Source: an uncultured Flavobacteriaceae bacterium
GTDB lineage: Bacteria; Bacteroidota; Bacteroidia; Flavobacteriales; Flavobacteriaceae
NCBI GenBank assembly: GCA_947498845.1
Contig: CANMLX010000019.1
Coordinates: 1 to 64,000 of the forward strand
Direction of reading: 5' to 3'
DNA length: 64,000 bases
The notes beneath the pieces are model-generated. The model worked only from the letters and a program-made list of their open reading frames with translations. It ran no database searches and was not told the origin of the DNA. Positions 52,737 through 62,014 of this stretch are shown here, one piece after another. The translations under genes and the position numbers were made by a program. The first letter of the stretch is position 1, and each line of letters begins with the position of its first letter.

Positions 52737-52772
52737 AGTGTACAGAAAAAGCGGAAATCTAAGTGCCTAAAA

Positions 52773-52910
52773 TTATTTGAAATCTTTAGAATAGTCTACC
52801 TTAGACACATCTTCTACAAAATGAGAAACTATATTTTCCAGTTCTTTTAAACTGATAAGTTTATTAAAATTGGGTTTTATTTTACCAACTCTACAAAAAT
52901 GAGTGTTCAT
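52773..52910 (-). CDS. possible small ORF, 45 aa
   Basis: A short frame from the ATG at 52910 to the stop at 52773. The product is mixed helical and charged (LKELENIVSHFVEDVSKVDY) with coding-like codons. No homologue, signal peptide or clear ribosome-binding site. It could be a real small protein, a remnant or chance; kept at low confidence. Confidence 0.3.
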   Translation of the reverse strand: MNTHFCRVGKIKPNFNKLISLKELENIVSHFVEDVSKVDYSKDFK

Positions 52911-52996
52911 TACCTATTATGCTTTGTAATAAGTTACGAACTTTACTATCATTTAGATGTTAACTAATGTTAAATAATTAAAAACATTATAGTTAG

Positions 52997-53701
52997 TTAA
53001 TCTTGTAAAGCAAAAACTTTTTTTAGTAAAGAGGTTGTTCTGGAGCCTATTTTAGTTCTAATTTCTTTTTCTTCAACAGCTATCATTTTATAAACACCAT
53101 TTAGAGCTTGGTTTGTTACATAATCTGTTAAATCTGGGTTGACTTTTTTAGTTAAAGGAATACTATTGTATTTATTAATTAAATTAGTCCAAATTTTATC
53201 CGCTCCAACTTTACCAAATGAATTTTTTATTACAGGGTTAAATTTAGAGTATAAAGCAGATTGGGTTCTAGAATTTAAATACTGTGTAGCTGCATTATCA
53301 CTTCCCAATAAAATGTTTTTAGCATCTGCAAAAGTAATGCCTTTAACAGCATCTATAAAAATTGGTGTAGCTTCTTTAACTGCATCTTCAGCAGCTCTAT
53401 TAAGTACTTTTAAGCCTTCATCTGCTAATTTGCTTAGGCCTATATCTCTTAAGGTTTTATCAACTTTATGTAATTCTTGAGGCAATACTATTTTTACTAA
53501 TTGATTTTTATAAAAACCGTCCTTTTGTGTAAGTTTAGTAACCTGTTTATCTATTCCAAAATCTAAAGCCTGTCTTAAACCAGAAGCAATTTCAGTATTA
53601 CTTATACCAACACCTTGAGGTAACTGTTTGGCTATTTCGTGAAACTCAGCACAAGCTGTTAAGGTAAAAATAGAACAAAGGAGAAAAATTTTGCGTATCA
53701 T
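52997..53701 (-). CDS. DUF4197 lipoprotein
   Basis: 234 aa from the ATG at 53701, giving the SPII signal MIRKIFLLCSIFTLTAC. An upstream ATG (53719) would add six residues before it. The mature domain (TEIASGLRQALDFGIDKQV, FADAKNILLGSDNAATQYLN, TDYVTNQALNGVYKMIAVEE) is the DUF4197 pattern. All-alpha; function unknown. Divergent from the thioredoxin-like gene at 53867. Confidence 0.9.
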   Translation of the reverse strand: MIRKIFLLCSIFTLTACAEFHEIAKQLPQGVGISNTEIASGLRQALDFGIDKQVTKLTQKDGFYKNQLVKIVLPQELHKVDKTLRDIGLSKLADEGLKVLNRAAEDAVKEATPIFIDAVKGITFADAKNILLGSDNAATQYLNSRTQSALYSKFNPVIKNSFGKVGADKIWTNLINKYNSIPLTKKVNPDLTDYVTNQALNGVYKMIAVEEKEIRTKIGSRTTSLLKKVFALQD

Positions 53702-53866
53702 GATTTTTGGGTTTAGCATAGTATGATTTAGTGCAAATATATTAAGATTAACAATTATTTTTACAGGTTTCTTTAAAGTATAACAATAGTTTTTTGATTA
53801 AAATATTATTTTTGCATGGTATTTGCTAAATAAATTATATAAATATAGGTTTTCAAACTAAAAATA

Positions 53867-55003
53867 ATGAAAATAAAGACGTTATCCTCAACCCTAATTA
53901 TTTTAATATTACCACTATTTTTCTTTGGACAAATTAGGGTGTCTGAGTTTATTCAATCTTCCAAGTTAGCTTCTGAAACAGATAACGCTCTCTATTTTAT
54001 AGATTTTTGGGCGACTTGGTGTGGTCCTTGTATACATGCTTCTAATTATTTAGCATCACTTCAAGGCCAGTATCCGGATAATTTTTATGTACTTTCTCTA
54101 AGTCAGGAGAGCTCTGAAGTCGTTAAGCGTTTTATGACCAAGCACGAAACAGATTTAGCTATGGCTATAGATTACGAAGGTGAAGTGTTTAATAAATATG
54201 GTGTTAAAAGCTTACCATATGGTGTATTATTAAACGCTAGTGGAGAAAAACTTTGGGAAGGTCACCCTGCAGATTTTAAAGATTATCATCTGAGACCATT
54301 TTTAAGGTCTAATACTCAAAAAAGTGCTTTAAATGAGGTTATAAAAGTACAGTCTTATGAAAAAGAAGTTGTTGTAGAAGAAACAGCAAATTTTAAGAAA
54401 GATTTTGATATTCTTCAATTAGAAACTACAGATATTACTGCGCAATTGGAAGTCATAAAAAAATCTGATTTTATTGAATTAAATGGTAGTTTAAAAGATA
54501 TTTTAACCTATGCATTTAGTATCCATAAAGATCAAATAAAAGTTGCTCCAGACGCGAATTTAAACTATAGTATGCGTTTTAAGGAAGGAACAAAATCTTA
54601 TAACAATATTGCGAGTAGTATTGTAAAACGTTTAAAACTACGCAAACAAATTTTTGATGTTGAAGGAGAGGCTATTGTTTTTAATATTACAGAACCTAGA
54701 TTTTGGGATACAAATCAAATAAATTGGGGCCCAGATACCCAACGCTTTTTAATTGGAGATAGCGAGATTCAGGCAGATGATGTATCACTTAACCAAATAA
54801 GTTACAAACTCGCAAATATTTTAGAAATGCCAGTTATTATAAATGATAAAGACCTTGCTAATGAACTTCATGATTGGAATATACATTACAAATATTTTGA
54901 TTTAATGGTCTCCAGTATGAAGGATAATTATGGTATTTCTGTAGAAAAGAAAACAACACCATATCCTAACTATGTAATAACTAATAGAGGAAAAAGAAGG
55001 TGA
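53867..55003 (+). CDS. TlpA-like thioredoxin protein with extra C-terminal domain
   Basis: 378 aa. Signal peptide (1-22), thioredoxin-fold domain with FWATWCGPC (C52, C55) and cis-Pro region KSLPYGVLL. It continues about 200 residues beyond a normal TlpA with a second domain (INWGPDTQRFLIGDSEIQAD, LNQISYKLANILEMPVII) that resembles the DUF3738-type module (weak match by eye). A periplasmic thiol-disulfide reductase or a thiol sensor would fit. It ends 12 bp before the convergent CarboxypepD_reg gene. Confidence 0.85.
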   Translation: MKIKTLSSTLIILILPLFFFGQIRVSEFIQSSKLASETDNALYFIDFWATWCGPCIHASNYLASLQGQYPDNFYVLSLSQESSEVVKRFMTKHETDLAMAIDYEGEVFNKYGVKSLPYGVLLNASGEKLWEGHPADFKDYHLRPFLRSNTQKSALNEVIKVQSYEKEVVVEETANFKKDFDILQLETTDITAQLEVIKKSDFIELNGSLKDILTYAFSIHKDQIKVAPDANLNYSMRFKEGTKSYNNIASSIVKRLKLRKQIFDVEGEAIVFNITEPRFWDTNQINWGPDTQRFLIGDSEIQADDVSLNQISYKLANILEMPVIINDKDLANELHDWNIHYKYFDLMVSSMKDNYGISVEKKTTPYPNYVITNRGKRR

Positions 55004-55015
55004 AAGTTATAATTA

Positions 55016-55786
55016 TTATATCCTTTTACGCCCGCGACTTAATACTTTATATTCCTCGTAGCATTCACTAATGGCATCAAGAATTTGTAAATCGTTAGCA
55101 TTTTGAATAAAGCCTTTAGAATAATTACATTGGTTAACCATTTCGTCTAAATCAACACGATCTACATTAAGAAGTGTAGTAAGCATTTCTCGGTCAAATC
55201 TAGAAGCCAATAAATTTCTAATTTCATCATCCTGCTTCATTTTTTTGAGTTTTCGTAATTCTTTACCTTTTTTACCAAACATGCGGTTTAAAAAATCTGC
55301 AGGATTAAAAATTGAGCCTATAACGTTAGTTAAACCAGAGCGTTTTCCAGCTTCGTAGCCTTTAGAAGGTAATCCAGATATACTATAGCGATAATTATCG
55401 TTAACGGTTGGTAATTGCTTAATATCGACTTCTAAATATCCTGTTAAACGCAATTGGTTAATTACTACTTTTTCTAATGCTAAAGCTAATTCGGTTAGTT
55501 CTATAGTGGAATTACCGTATTTAATCCAATCGTTAGTTACTCTAACCTTAATAGCTTTAAACCCTAAATACGAAAAGTAAAGCGTATCGTTAACATTTGC
55601 TGCAATTTCAAATTCTCCTTTTTTATTAGTAATTACACCGTTAACTTGATTTAAGTTAACAATATTTACACTTTCCAGAGGTTTATCGTTAGAAGCATTT
55701 GTTACAGTACCTATAACACTTGTATCCTGAGCATTTAAACTTATGCAGGCTAGGATAAGTGATATGATAAAAAGATACTGTTTCAT
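55016..55786 (-). CDS. CarboxypepD_reg-domain protein
   Basis: 256 aa. Signal peptide (1-19), then a CarboxypepD_reg beta sandwich (VIGTVTNASNDKPLESVNIV, GEFEIAANVNDTLYFSYLGF; residues 22-105). The rest is helical and charged (RKLKKMKQDDEIRNLLASRF, LLNVDRVDLDEM) with two Cys. No barrel or catalytic motif. A periplasmic binding or scaffold role is likely only in general terms. Convergent with the thioredoxin-like gene and upstream of the helicase gene's 3' end. Confidence 0.82.
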   Translation of the reverse strand: MKQYLFIISLILACISLNAQDTSVIGTVTNASNDKPLESVNIVNLNQVNGVITNKKGEFEIAANVNDTLYFSYLGFKAIKVRVTNDWIKYGNSTIELTELALALEKVVINQLRLTGYLEVDIKQLPTVNDNYRYSISGLPSKGYEAGKRSGLTNVIGSIFNPADFLNRMFGKKGKELRKLKKMKQDDEIRNLLASRFDREMLTTLLNVDRVDLDEMVNQCNYSKGFIQNANDLQILDAISECYEEYKVLSRGRKRI

Positions 55787-55893
55787 AAGTCTACTGCTAA
55801 TAATGTCTATTGATTTATAAAATTACTAAACAAAATACTATAATGAGATTAAATTATAGTATTTTGAGTAAAAATTAACAAAAACATTTAAGT

Positions 55894-57642
55894 TTATCTC
55901 CTTGAACGTCTTGGTCTGGAGTTAGCAAATTCACCTGAGTTAGAGCGTCTGGATTTAGATTTCCCATAATTACTATTTTTTCTATCATCTCTTCTTCCTC
56001 CATTGCGTCCATCACGTCTTTTACCACCGCGTCTGCCGCCTCCTCGGTTTTCAGAAACTTCTACATTAACAAAACGTCCGTTGTGTTTAAAGTCGTTAAA
56101 GAAGGCTAATACTTTCTCTTTAAGTTCATTTTCTGTATTAAAAAATGAGAAGCTATCTTTTACTTCGACCTTAAATACATCATCTCTACCTAGCTCTAAA
56201 ATTTCTTTTAAGAAGTCTTTTAAGCTCATCCAATCATAACCATCTTTTTTACCAACGTTTATAAAATAACGTGTAGATTTAGAATTACTTGAGTAATCGC
56301 GATCATTATCACTTGATGCAGAAATATTTAAATCTTTTGACTTTTGGTAGTAGTTATAAAAACGTGTAAACTCTACCGAAAAGAATTTTTTAATTAATTC
56401 GTCTTTTGTTGTATCCTCAAAAAGCTGATTGATATTTTCCAGATAGGTGTCAATTTCATGATTCACCTCCGTATTATGTACTTTATTAGCAAGAGACATT
56501 AGTTGCACTTCGCAAATTTGCATACCGTTTGGTATCTCTTTTTTCTCAAATTGCTTTTTAATGATGCGCTCTATACTTTTAATTTTACGCACTTCGCTTT
56601 TAGAGACAATAACCATAGAAACACCTGTTTTTCCTGCACGTCCCGTACGTCCAGAACGGTGATTATACGTTTCTATCTCATCAGGTAACTGGTAGTTTAT
56701 TACGTGAGTGATGTCATCTACATCGATACCACGGGCAGCAACATCTGTAGCTACAAGCATCTGGATTTGCTTTTTACGGAAAGAGGTCATCACCAAATCA
56801 CGTTGATTTTGACTCAAATCACCGTGTAAAGCTCCTGCACTATAGCCATCTTCAATTAAGTGTTCTGCTACTTTTTGAGTGTCTCTTTTAGTTCTACAGA
56901 ATATTACAGAAAAAATATCTGGATTAGCATCTGCTAAACGTTTTAAAGCTTGATAACGATCTCTGGCATTTACTAAATAATATTCGTGAGATACATTTTT
57001 ACTACCTTCATTTTTATGTCCTACGGTTATTTCCTGTGGATTGTGCATGAAGTTTTTAGCAATAGCTGCTACTTCTTTAGGCATTGTTGCCGAGAACAAC
57101 CATGTGTTTTTGTCATCAGGGGTATGTGAAAGGATATTGGTAATATCTTCCTTAAAGCCCATGTTTAGCATTTCATCGGCTTCATCTAAAACAGAATATT
57201 CTATTTTAGATATGTCTACCAAGCGTCTGCTTATCATATCTTTCATTCGCCCTGGAGTGGCTACAATCACTTGTGCTCCTTTTTTTACTTGTTTGGCTTG
57301 GTCTGTAATGCTTGCTCCACCATAAATAGCTGTGACGTTTAAACCTTTACAGTATTTGCCATAAAGCTTCATTTCGTTTGTAATCTGTAAACAAAGTTCA
57401 CGGGTAGGTGATAGGATTAGCCCTTGAGTGGTTCTACTATTTACGTCTATTTTTTGTAACATAGGAAAACCAAAAGCGGCTGTTTTACCAGTTCCTGTTT
57501 GGGCTAAGGCTACTAAATCGGTTTCCGATTCTAATAAAATAGGGATTGCTTTTTCTTGTACTTCACTAGGTTTTTCAAACCCTAAATCTGTAATTGCTTG
57601 TAATAGGTCATCATTGAGACCTAAATCTTGGAATGTGCTCAT
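55894..57642 (-). CDS. DEAD-box RNA helicase with DbpA-type RNA-binding domain
   Basis: 582 aa. Q motif (FEKPSEVQ, 22-29), Walker A AQTGTGKT (47-54), DEAD (153-156), SAT (FSATMP) and HRSGRTGRAG. A DbpA-like RRM follows (YFINVGKKDGYDWMSLKDFL, about 455-535), and the tail is RGG/Arg-rich (GGGRRGGKRRDG to RPRRSRR). Such CsdA/DbpA-type helicases remodel ribosomal RNA or mRNA, often in the cold. The 140-nt leader can form hairpins at 57728-57740 and 57748-57781, possibly for regulation. Confidence 0.93.
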   Translation of the reverse strand: MSTFQDLGLNDDLLQAITDLGFEKPSEVQEKAIPILLESETDLVALAQTGTGKTAAFGFPMLQKIDVNSRTTQGLILSPTRELCLQITNEMKLYGKYCKGLNVTAIYGGASITDQAKQVKKGAQVIVATPGRMKDMISRRLVDISKIEYSVLDEADEMLNMGFKEDITNILSHTPDDKNTWLFSATMPKEVAAIAKNFMHNPQEITVGHKNEGSKNVSHEYYLVNARDRYQALKRLADANPDIFSVIFCRTKRDTQKVAEHLIEDGYSAGALHGDLSQNQRDLVMTSFRKKQIQMLVATDVAARGIDVDDITHVINYQLPDEIETYNHRSGRTGRAGKTGVSMVIVSKSEVRKIKSIERIIKKQFEKKEIPNGMQICEVQLMSLANKVHNTEVNHEIDTYLENINQLFEDTTKDELIKKFFSVEFTRFYNYYQKSKDLNISASSDNDRDYSSNSKSTRYFINVGKKDGYDWMSLKDFLKEILELGRDDVFKVEVKDSFSFFNTENELKEKVLAFFNDFKHNGRFVNVEVSENRGGGRRGGKRRDGRNGGRRDDRKNSNYGKSKSRRSNSGEFANSRPRRSRR

Positions 57643-57727
57643 TCTTGTTTATGTATGCGATTTTGTTATGTAGTGTTACATAAAGAAGTGCATCGACATA
57701 CTTAACCTTAAACTTCTAGTAACACAT

Positions 57728-57781
57728 CCTCACCCTGAGGAATTTAATGAAACTTAAATTTTTTAGTCAAATTAAGTTTCA
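57728..57781 (-). promoter_or_regulatory. leader hairpins of the DEAD-box helicase gene
   Basis: CCTCA-CCC-TGAGG (57728-57740) and TGAAACTTAA...TTAAGTTTCA (57748-57781) lie 85-140 bp upstream of the ATG. Possible 5'UTR structure or overlap with the promoter. Confidence 0.4.
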
Positions 57782-57910
57782 GTCGGCAAAGATAAGTAAA
57801 AGTTAGTTGCGGAGGCTTAAAGTTTAAAGTAAATTGTATTATATATATTAATGTGAATTTAAACTAGAGACATTTTACTTGTCTATGCTTTTGTTTAAAA
57901 TTGCATATAT

Positions 57911-58077
57911 CGTCCCGCGGCTAAATGCGGTTTTCGAATTTGCAAGATACGAAGTGTCGGTAGAATTTGGAAATTGCATTTAGGCGAAGATGAGTGTAGT
58001 CCCGCAGGGCGCACACATCTTCGGCGTAGCCGCGGGACGATGGGTGCAATTGTCCCGAAGGGCATTGCACCCATCGT
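57911..58077. ncRNA. GC-rich multi-hairpin element of unknown identity
   Basis: A 167-bp unit much richer in G+C than its flanks. The stem CGTCCCGCGGCTA/TAGCCGCGGGACG (57911-57923 with 58027-58039) encloses AAATGC/GCATTT, GATAC-GAA-GTGTC and CGAAGATG/CATCTTCG. A second perfect hairpin follows (GATGGGTGCAAT/ATTGCACCCATC, 58039-58075). Both apices show CCCG(C/A)AGGG. It may be a structured RNA or a mobile palindromic element. No ORF. Confidence 0.4.
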
Positions 58078-58258
58078 TCGATTAGATTGAGATTAATAAG
58101 GTGTTTTCTTTATCGCATTCTAAATCTATTTTAATTAAATTTAAAGTGCACATAAAGTATGAAAATATAACGAAGTTTAGGTGGTAGGTTATTTAGATAG
58201 TTTAAATAAAGTAATGGGATAAACTTTAGGCGTACTGTTATTAGGGACGTTTTCTATT

Positions 58259-58960
58259 TTATTTTAATAATGAGTGCGTAAATGGGTAAAAACTTTTTGA
58301 TCCCATGATAAGACCATTTCCCTTCATATGTTTTGCAATAAGAAAACGTTCTATGTCCCCCGAATTATAAGTCAATTCAATTGTATAGTCTTTTATCTTG
58401 TATGAACCTTGTATTTTTTTATCCTTAGAGTGTGGCTTGTAATTCCCTTTATTTTTGTAAAAATAACGACAAGTAAAAGTGCCATTGCTTTTAAAAATTA
58501 TTGTGTTGAAAGTATGAAATTTTGAATCACTAAATGCACCTACTGTTTTAAAAATACCATTAAAACGTTCATTCGTATTGTATTTGGATGTCTTGTAGAA
58601 TTTTTTCCAAGTCTGTACACTTTTAAAGTTAACTATTAGTTGATTGCCTTTTTTTGACCATTTCCCCCATTTTTTTGGTTGTATTTTTTTTGAATTTAAT
58701 ACATCTAAATCGTGAGGTGAAGCACTAGGTCTACTGTAAATAGTTCCATTTTTTAATAACAGATAAACGACCACTTTAGAAGTTACGCCATAAGCCGTAC
58801 CTGTAACGGTAGGACGAAGAATAACTTCTTCCACATTACTTAAAGGAATTCCTTTTTCTGGGGAAGTTATTGGTTCTCCTTTTTTGTTTTTTAGTATAAC
58901 ATCTTGCGAAAAACTAATTTGAAGGATAAAACAAGCTAAAATAGGTATGGCAAACTTCAT
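58259..58960 (-). CDS. secreted hypothetical protein
   Basis: 233 aa. Signal peptide (1-18, ILQISFSQ). The mature part has repeated basic segments (LKNKKGEPITSPEKGIPL, PKKWGKWSKKGNQLIVNF) and a beta-rich C-terminal half (NTIIFKSNGTFTCRYFYKNK, KIQGSYKIKDYTIELTYNSG), reminiscent of a lipocalin-type YD barrel. No family named. It stands alone between the structured element and the repeat-rich gap. Confidence 0.7.
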   Translation of the reverse strand: MKFAIPILACFILQISFSQDVILKNKKGEPITSPEKGIPLSNVEEVILRPTVTGTAYGVTSKVVVYLLLKNGTIYSRPSASPHDLDVLNSKKIQPKKWGKWSKKGNQLIVNFKSVQTWKKFYKTSKYNTNERFNGIFKTVGAFSDSKFHTFNTIIFKSNGTFTCRYFYKNKGNYKPHSKDKKIQGSYKIKDYTIELTYNSGDIERFLIAKHMKGNGLIMGSKSFYPFTHSLLK

Positions 58961-59124
58961 ATTTTTGTAACGAAGTCAAGTGAAAAATATTTTATAAGTT
59001 AATGTCTATATTATTATTTTAATAAATTCTTAATACGTTATAAAAGTGTTGATTATAAAATATATAAGCATATAAATAGGATGTTGCGTTTGGTTTCTTA
59101 AACTTTTTTTAGAGAGCTTTAAAA

Positions 59125-59441
59125 TAATACCAATTCCCAAATGAATTTACTGAGTTAAAAAGTGTCTTTTGAAATTCTAATTCTATCTTCAACATAAAAA
59201 AGAACTGTAACTACGGCTCAATGTCATTAAGTTAAGAAGTTTTCATAATTAAACTAAATGCGTTTATTTCTATAAAAACGTGTAATTCAATTACATTTCG
59301 ACTGCGCTCAATGTGACAAATTATACAAATTGAGCTTAACTTAATGACATTGAACTACGGCTATGCTTATTTTTTCTGCCCGGTATAATTCCAAAACCCA
59401 TCATTTTCCTTTACAGTATATTCATTTAAGAATTGGTATAA
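59125..59441. repeat. palindromic element (copy 4), interrupted
   Basis: Outer arms TAATACCAATT...AATGAATTTACTG pair with CAGTATATTCATT...AATTGGTATA. Apex ACTACGGCTATG, the inverse orientation of copy 3. The element is split at its apex by the 134-bp insertion at 59219-59352; without it and one target copy it is about 173 bp, the usual family length. Confidence 0.87.
59219..59352. mobile_element. 134-bp MITE nested in a palindromic element
   Basis: Perfect 18-bp terminal inverted repeats (CAATGTCATTAAGTTAAG) flanked by a perfect 10-bp direct repeat AACTACGGCT (59209-59218 and 59353-59362), i.e. a target-site duplication. No ORF inside. The core holds CGACTGCGCTCAATGTGAC, related to the REP motif at 18837. 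A 10-bp duplication points to a transposase able to mobilise it in trans. Confidence 0.9.
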
Positions 59442-59484
59442 ATAATTAGAGACTTGTTTAAATTTTGGTATTTGTAAGTATGAA

Positions 59485-59585
59485 TATTTTACTCGATAAT
59501 CGAGATTTAAATACTCAGAGGCTTGCCTCGAAATAAAAATGTTTTTTTCAAAGAATGCCTCGTGGGATTGCCCGAGGTAGTTTAC
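59485..59585. repeat. short palindromes of the CCTCG type
   Basis: CTCGATAATCGAG (59492-59504) and CCTCGTGGGATTGCCCGAGG (about 59561-59580). They form the right part of the repeat-rich gap 58961-59824, in which no gene was found. Confidence 0.55.
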
Positions 59586-59824
59586 TATTCCATCTTTTTA
59601 CATAATAAGTAAAATTAAAATATAGCTACCAGGCTATTATTTTTAGCAGTTTATAAGAAAACATAGGGTTTTAATCTATAATCTGGTTAACTAATAAGTA
59701 AGATAATAGCCGCGTGATTGTGTTAAATAAATGTTAAACCAATTATTTGTAATTTCCTTAAAATGAGCTAACTCGTATATAGCGAATCAGTTAATTTTTT
59801 TTGTAACCATACTATTTATAACTT

Positions 59825-61816
59825 ATGAAGTATTTATTTTTAGTATTACTATTTTTTAGTTTAAGCATTCAGAGCCAATCTATTTATGAGGATCTACCTG
59901 CTACAGGAGAAATAATAGTAACATTGCATCCGGGAGAAACCGTAACACCAGGAAGTACGCATTTAATCTCTATGGGGGTACCTTTTCCTAGAAATACAGT
60001 AAACAATGTTTCCCAAATAATTGTTACAGATAATCAAGATAATGAACAATCATCTTATGTTAGAGAACTGGTAAGATGGCATTCTTTATCTAATAATTCA
60101 AATGTTTTTGGAGTAAGATCTGCATTATTATATTTTAATGTTGTTTTTACGACTCTTGATCCCATAACAGTTAAAGTAAAATATGGGGAAAATCGCACCT
60201 TAGAATTAGGAGGTCAAAGAGACGTAAAAAGAGATTGGGTAACAGTTAAAGATCCAGAAGATGAATATTTAGACGACCCAAGTAACCTTAGGTATGTAGA
60301 GCTTAAGGAACCTGCTGTATATGCTACATTGCCTCCAGATTGGATGAGTAAATGTGTTATACGAACAAAATTTATCCCTTCTAATAGCGTATCAACCCCA
60401 TACGAATGGCATAATGATGCTATGATTAATTTTGGAGCTTCAGCTATTAATGATGTAGAAGGTAGTGTATTAGATATAAATAAAGTTAATGTGTATGATA
60501 GAGCGCCTTGGCTGTTTGATCGTGCAGGGGTGTTTTGGAATCTATATTTTCGAACAGGAGACTTAAAATGGTTAAAATCAGCGCATAGAGCAACACAGTT
60601 TTATTCAAAATTTTTAGACACTCAAGGGCGTTTTATTTTAGGTAATCCAAGTTTTCTGGACGATCTTAAGTATAGCTATGGTGGTTCTATGCTTATAGAT
60701 TTAATGCTAACAGGAGATCTTATTCTTGAAAATAAAATTAGAGCTGTAGCAGGATTTGCTGCTACACAAAACTTTAATCTAGAAAGTAACTTTGCATTTT
60801 GGACAGAAAGACATTTTTCATATTGGTTACTAGGAGCATTATCTGCTTTTGAAGTTACAGGAGAAACAATTTATAAAGATCAAGTTAATGAAAGAGCAGC
60901 ACATGCTTTTTTTAGAGCAGATAATCCAGTAAATGGTTACCAGCCTGATGCTGTATTATTACATCCTATGGGACCTCACGAAGGTGCTAATCGTCCTCCC
61001 GATGGAGAGCCGGATGTTAAAGGGTATTATCAACCTATAATTTCACCTTGGTTGAGTGCTTTATTATCAGATGCTATATGGAGATATTACTTGCATTCTG
61101 AAGATGTAAAAGCACTTGGTTTTTTATCAGATTTAGGGACACATGTAGCGCGTTATTGTATTTATGAAGTTTCAGGAGTACATCTAAATATAGATGGAAA
61201 CAAGCAACCTTATTATCTCTTTAGCGGACAAACAGCGTCTCAATTTGAAAGAAATGGTATTTATTGGCAACCTTGGGATGATGACAAACATGCGCCAGAT
61301 GTTGCTGGTTTATTAGCAAGAGCCTATTGGGCTCAAAAAAAATTAGGATTAGATACTTCTGAAGTTATACCACAAATAAATAATATGGTTGAAACTTCTA
61401 AGTATACTATTAATGCGTGGACAAGAACAGATCCCTTAAAACCTAAATATAGATTACAACCTGCCAGAAAATTTAATTGGCAATTTGGAACTACAAGTGA
61501 TTTTGAATGGTTGATGTTAAACGAACCTAAAGCTATATTAAGTACTACCAATTTTGAAAGAGAGCAAAACAAAAATGAGTTTTATGTGTATCCTAACCCC
61601 GTAAAAAATAGGCTGTCTCTTGGAACTACAGAGATAGGATACACAAAATTGGATATAGATATCTTTGATATTAAAGGAGTAAAAGTAAAAACGTATAGTG
61701 TTGAAAATATAAGGGAAAATAATATTTTGAATTTGAGCAATTTAAGTTCAGGTGAATACTTAGTGAAGATTTATTTTGAAGATAAAGAAGAAACGGTTAA
61801 GCTTGTTAAACTATAG
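59825..61816 (+). CDS. T9SS-exported carbohydrate-active-enzyme-like protein
   Basis: 663 aa. Signal peptide (1-18). The N-terminal domain (GVPFPRNTVNNVSQIIVTDN ... RELVRWHSL) resembles the RIFT barrel of exo-rhamnogalacturonan-lyase-like proteins. The middle (about 190-560) looks like an alpha/alpha toroid (DRAPWLFDRAGVFWNLYFRT, WTERHFSYWLLGALSAFEVT, NGIYWQPWDDDKHAPDVAG). The C-terminus is a T9SS type A sorting domain (YVYPNPVKNRLSLG ... LSSGEYLVKIYFEDKEETV, about 588-663). Probably a surface or secreted polysaccharide-degrading or binding enzyme; the substrate is unknown. Confidence 0.78.
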   Translation: MKYLFLVLLFFSLSIQSQSIYEDLPATGEIIVTLHPGETVTPGSTHLISMGVPFPRNTVNNVSQIIVTDNQDNEQSSYVRELVRWHSLSNNSNVFGVRSALLYFNVVFTTLDPITVKVKYGENRTLELGGQRDVKRDWVTVKDPEDEYLDDPSNLRYVELKEPAVYATLPPDWMSKCVIRTKFIPSNSVSTPYEWHNDAMINFGASAINDVEGSVLDINKVNVYDRAPWLFDRAGVFWNLYFRTGDLKWLKSAHRATQFYSKFLDTQGRFILGNPSFLDDLKYSYGGSMLIDLMLTGDLILENKIRAVAGFAATQNFNLESNFAFWTERHFSYWLLGALSAFEVTGETIYKDQVNERAAHAFFRADNPVNGYQPDAVLLHPMGPHEGANRPPDGEPDVKGYYQPIISPWLSALLSDAIWRYYLHSEDVKALGFLSDLGTHVARYCIYEVSGVHLNIDGNKQPYYLFSGQTASQFERNGIYWQPWDDDKHAPDVAGLLARAYWAQKKLGLDTSEVIPQINNMVETSKYTINAWTRTDPLKPKYRLQPARKFNWQFGTTSDFEWLMLNEPKAILSTTNFEREQNKNEFYVYPNPVKNRLSLGTTEIGYTKLDIDIFDIKGVKVKTYSVENIRENNILNLSNLSSGEYLVKIYFEDKEETVKLVKL

Positions 61817-62014
61817 ATAGTATATACTTACAATCTCTATTTAAAGATAATTTTATATTGTCAAGAAGACTGGAGTGTTCAAATTTGCCAATTAGACTAT
61901 TAAATAGATGCATTCTTAATTCCCAATCCGCTGTGAAAGTGTTGACTGTGAATAAATTCAAAAGCAATAACCATTTGATAGCGTCGTTATAACTAAAACT
62001 TAACCAACTTAATT

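Noticed and set aside
52662..52850. 62-aa ORF on +
   Set aside because: It runs through terminator T2 and has a Lys/Arg/Phe composition unlike a real protein; read as non-coding.
57911..58077. tRNA or known riboswitch
   Set aside because: No cloverleaf, anticodon arm or CCA end, and no aptamer pattern I recognise; kept as an unidentified structured element.
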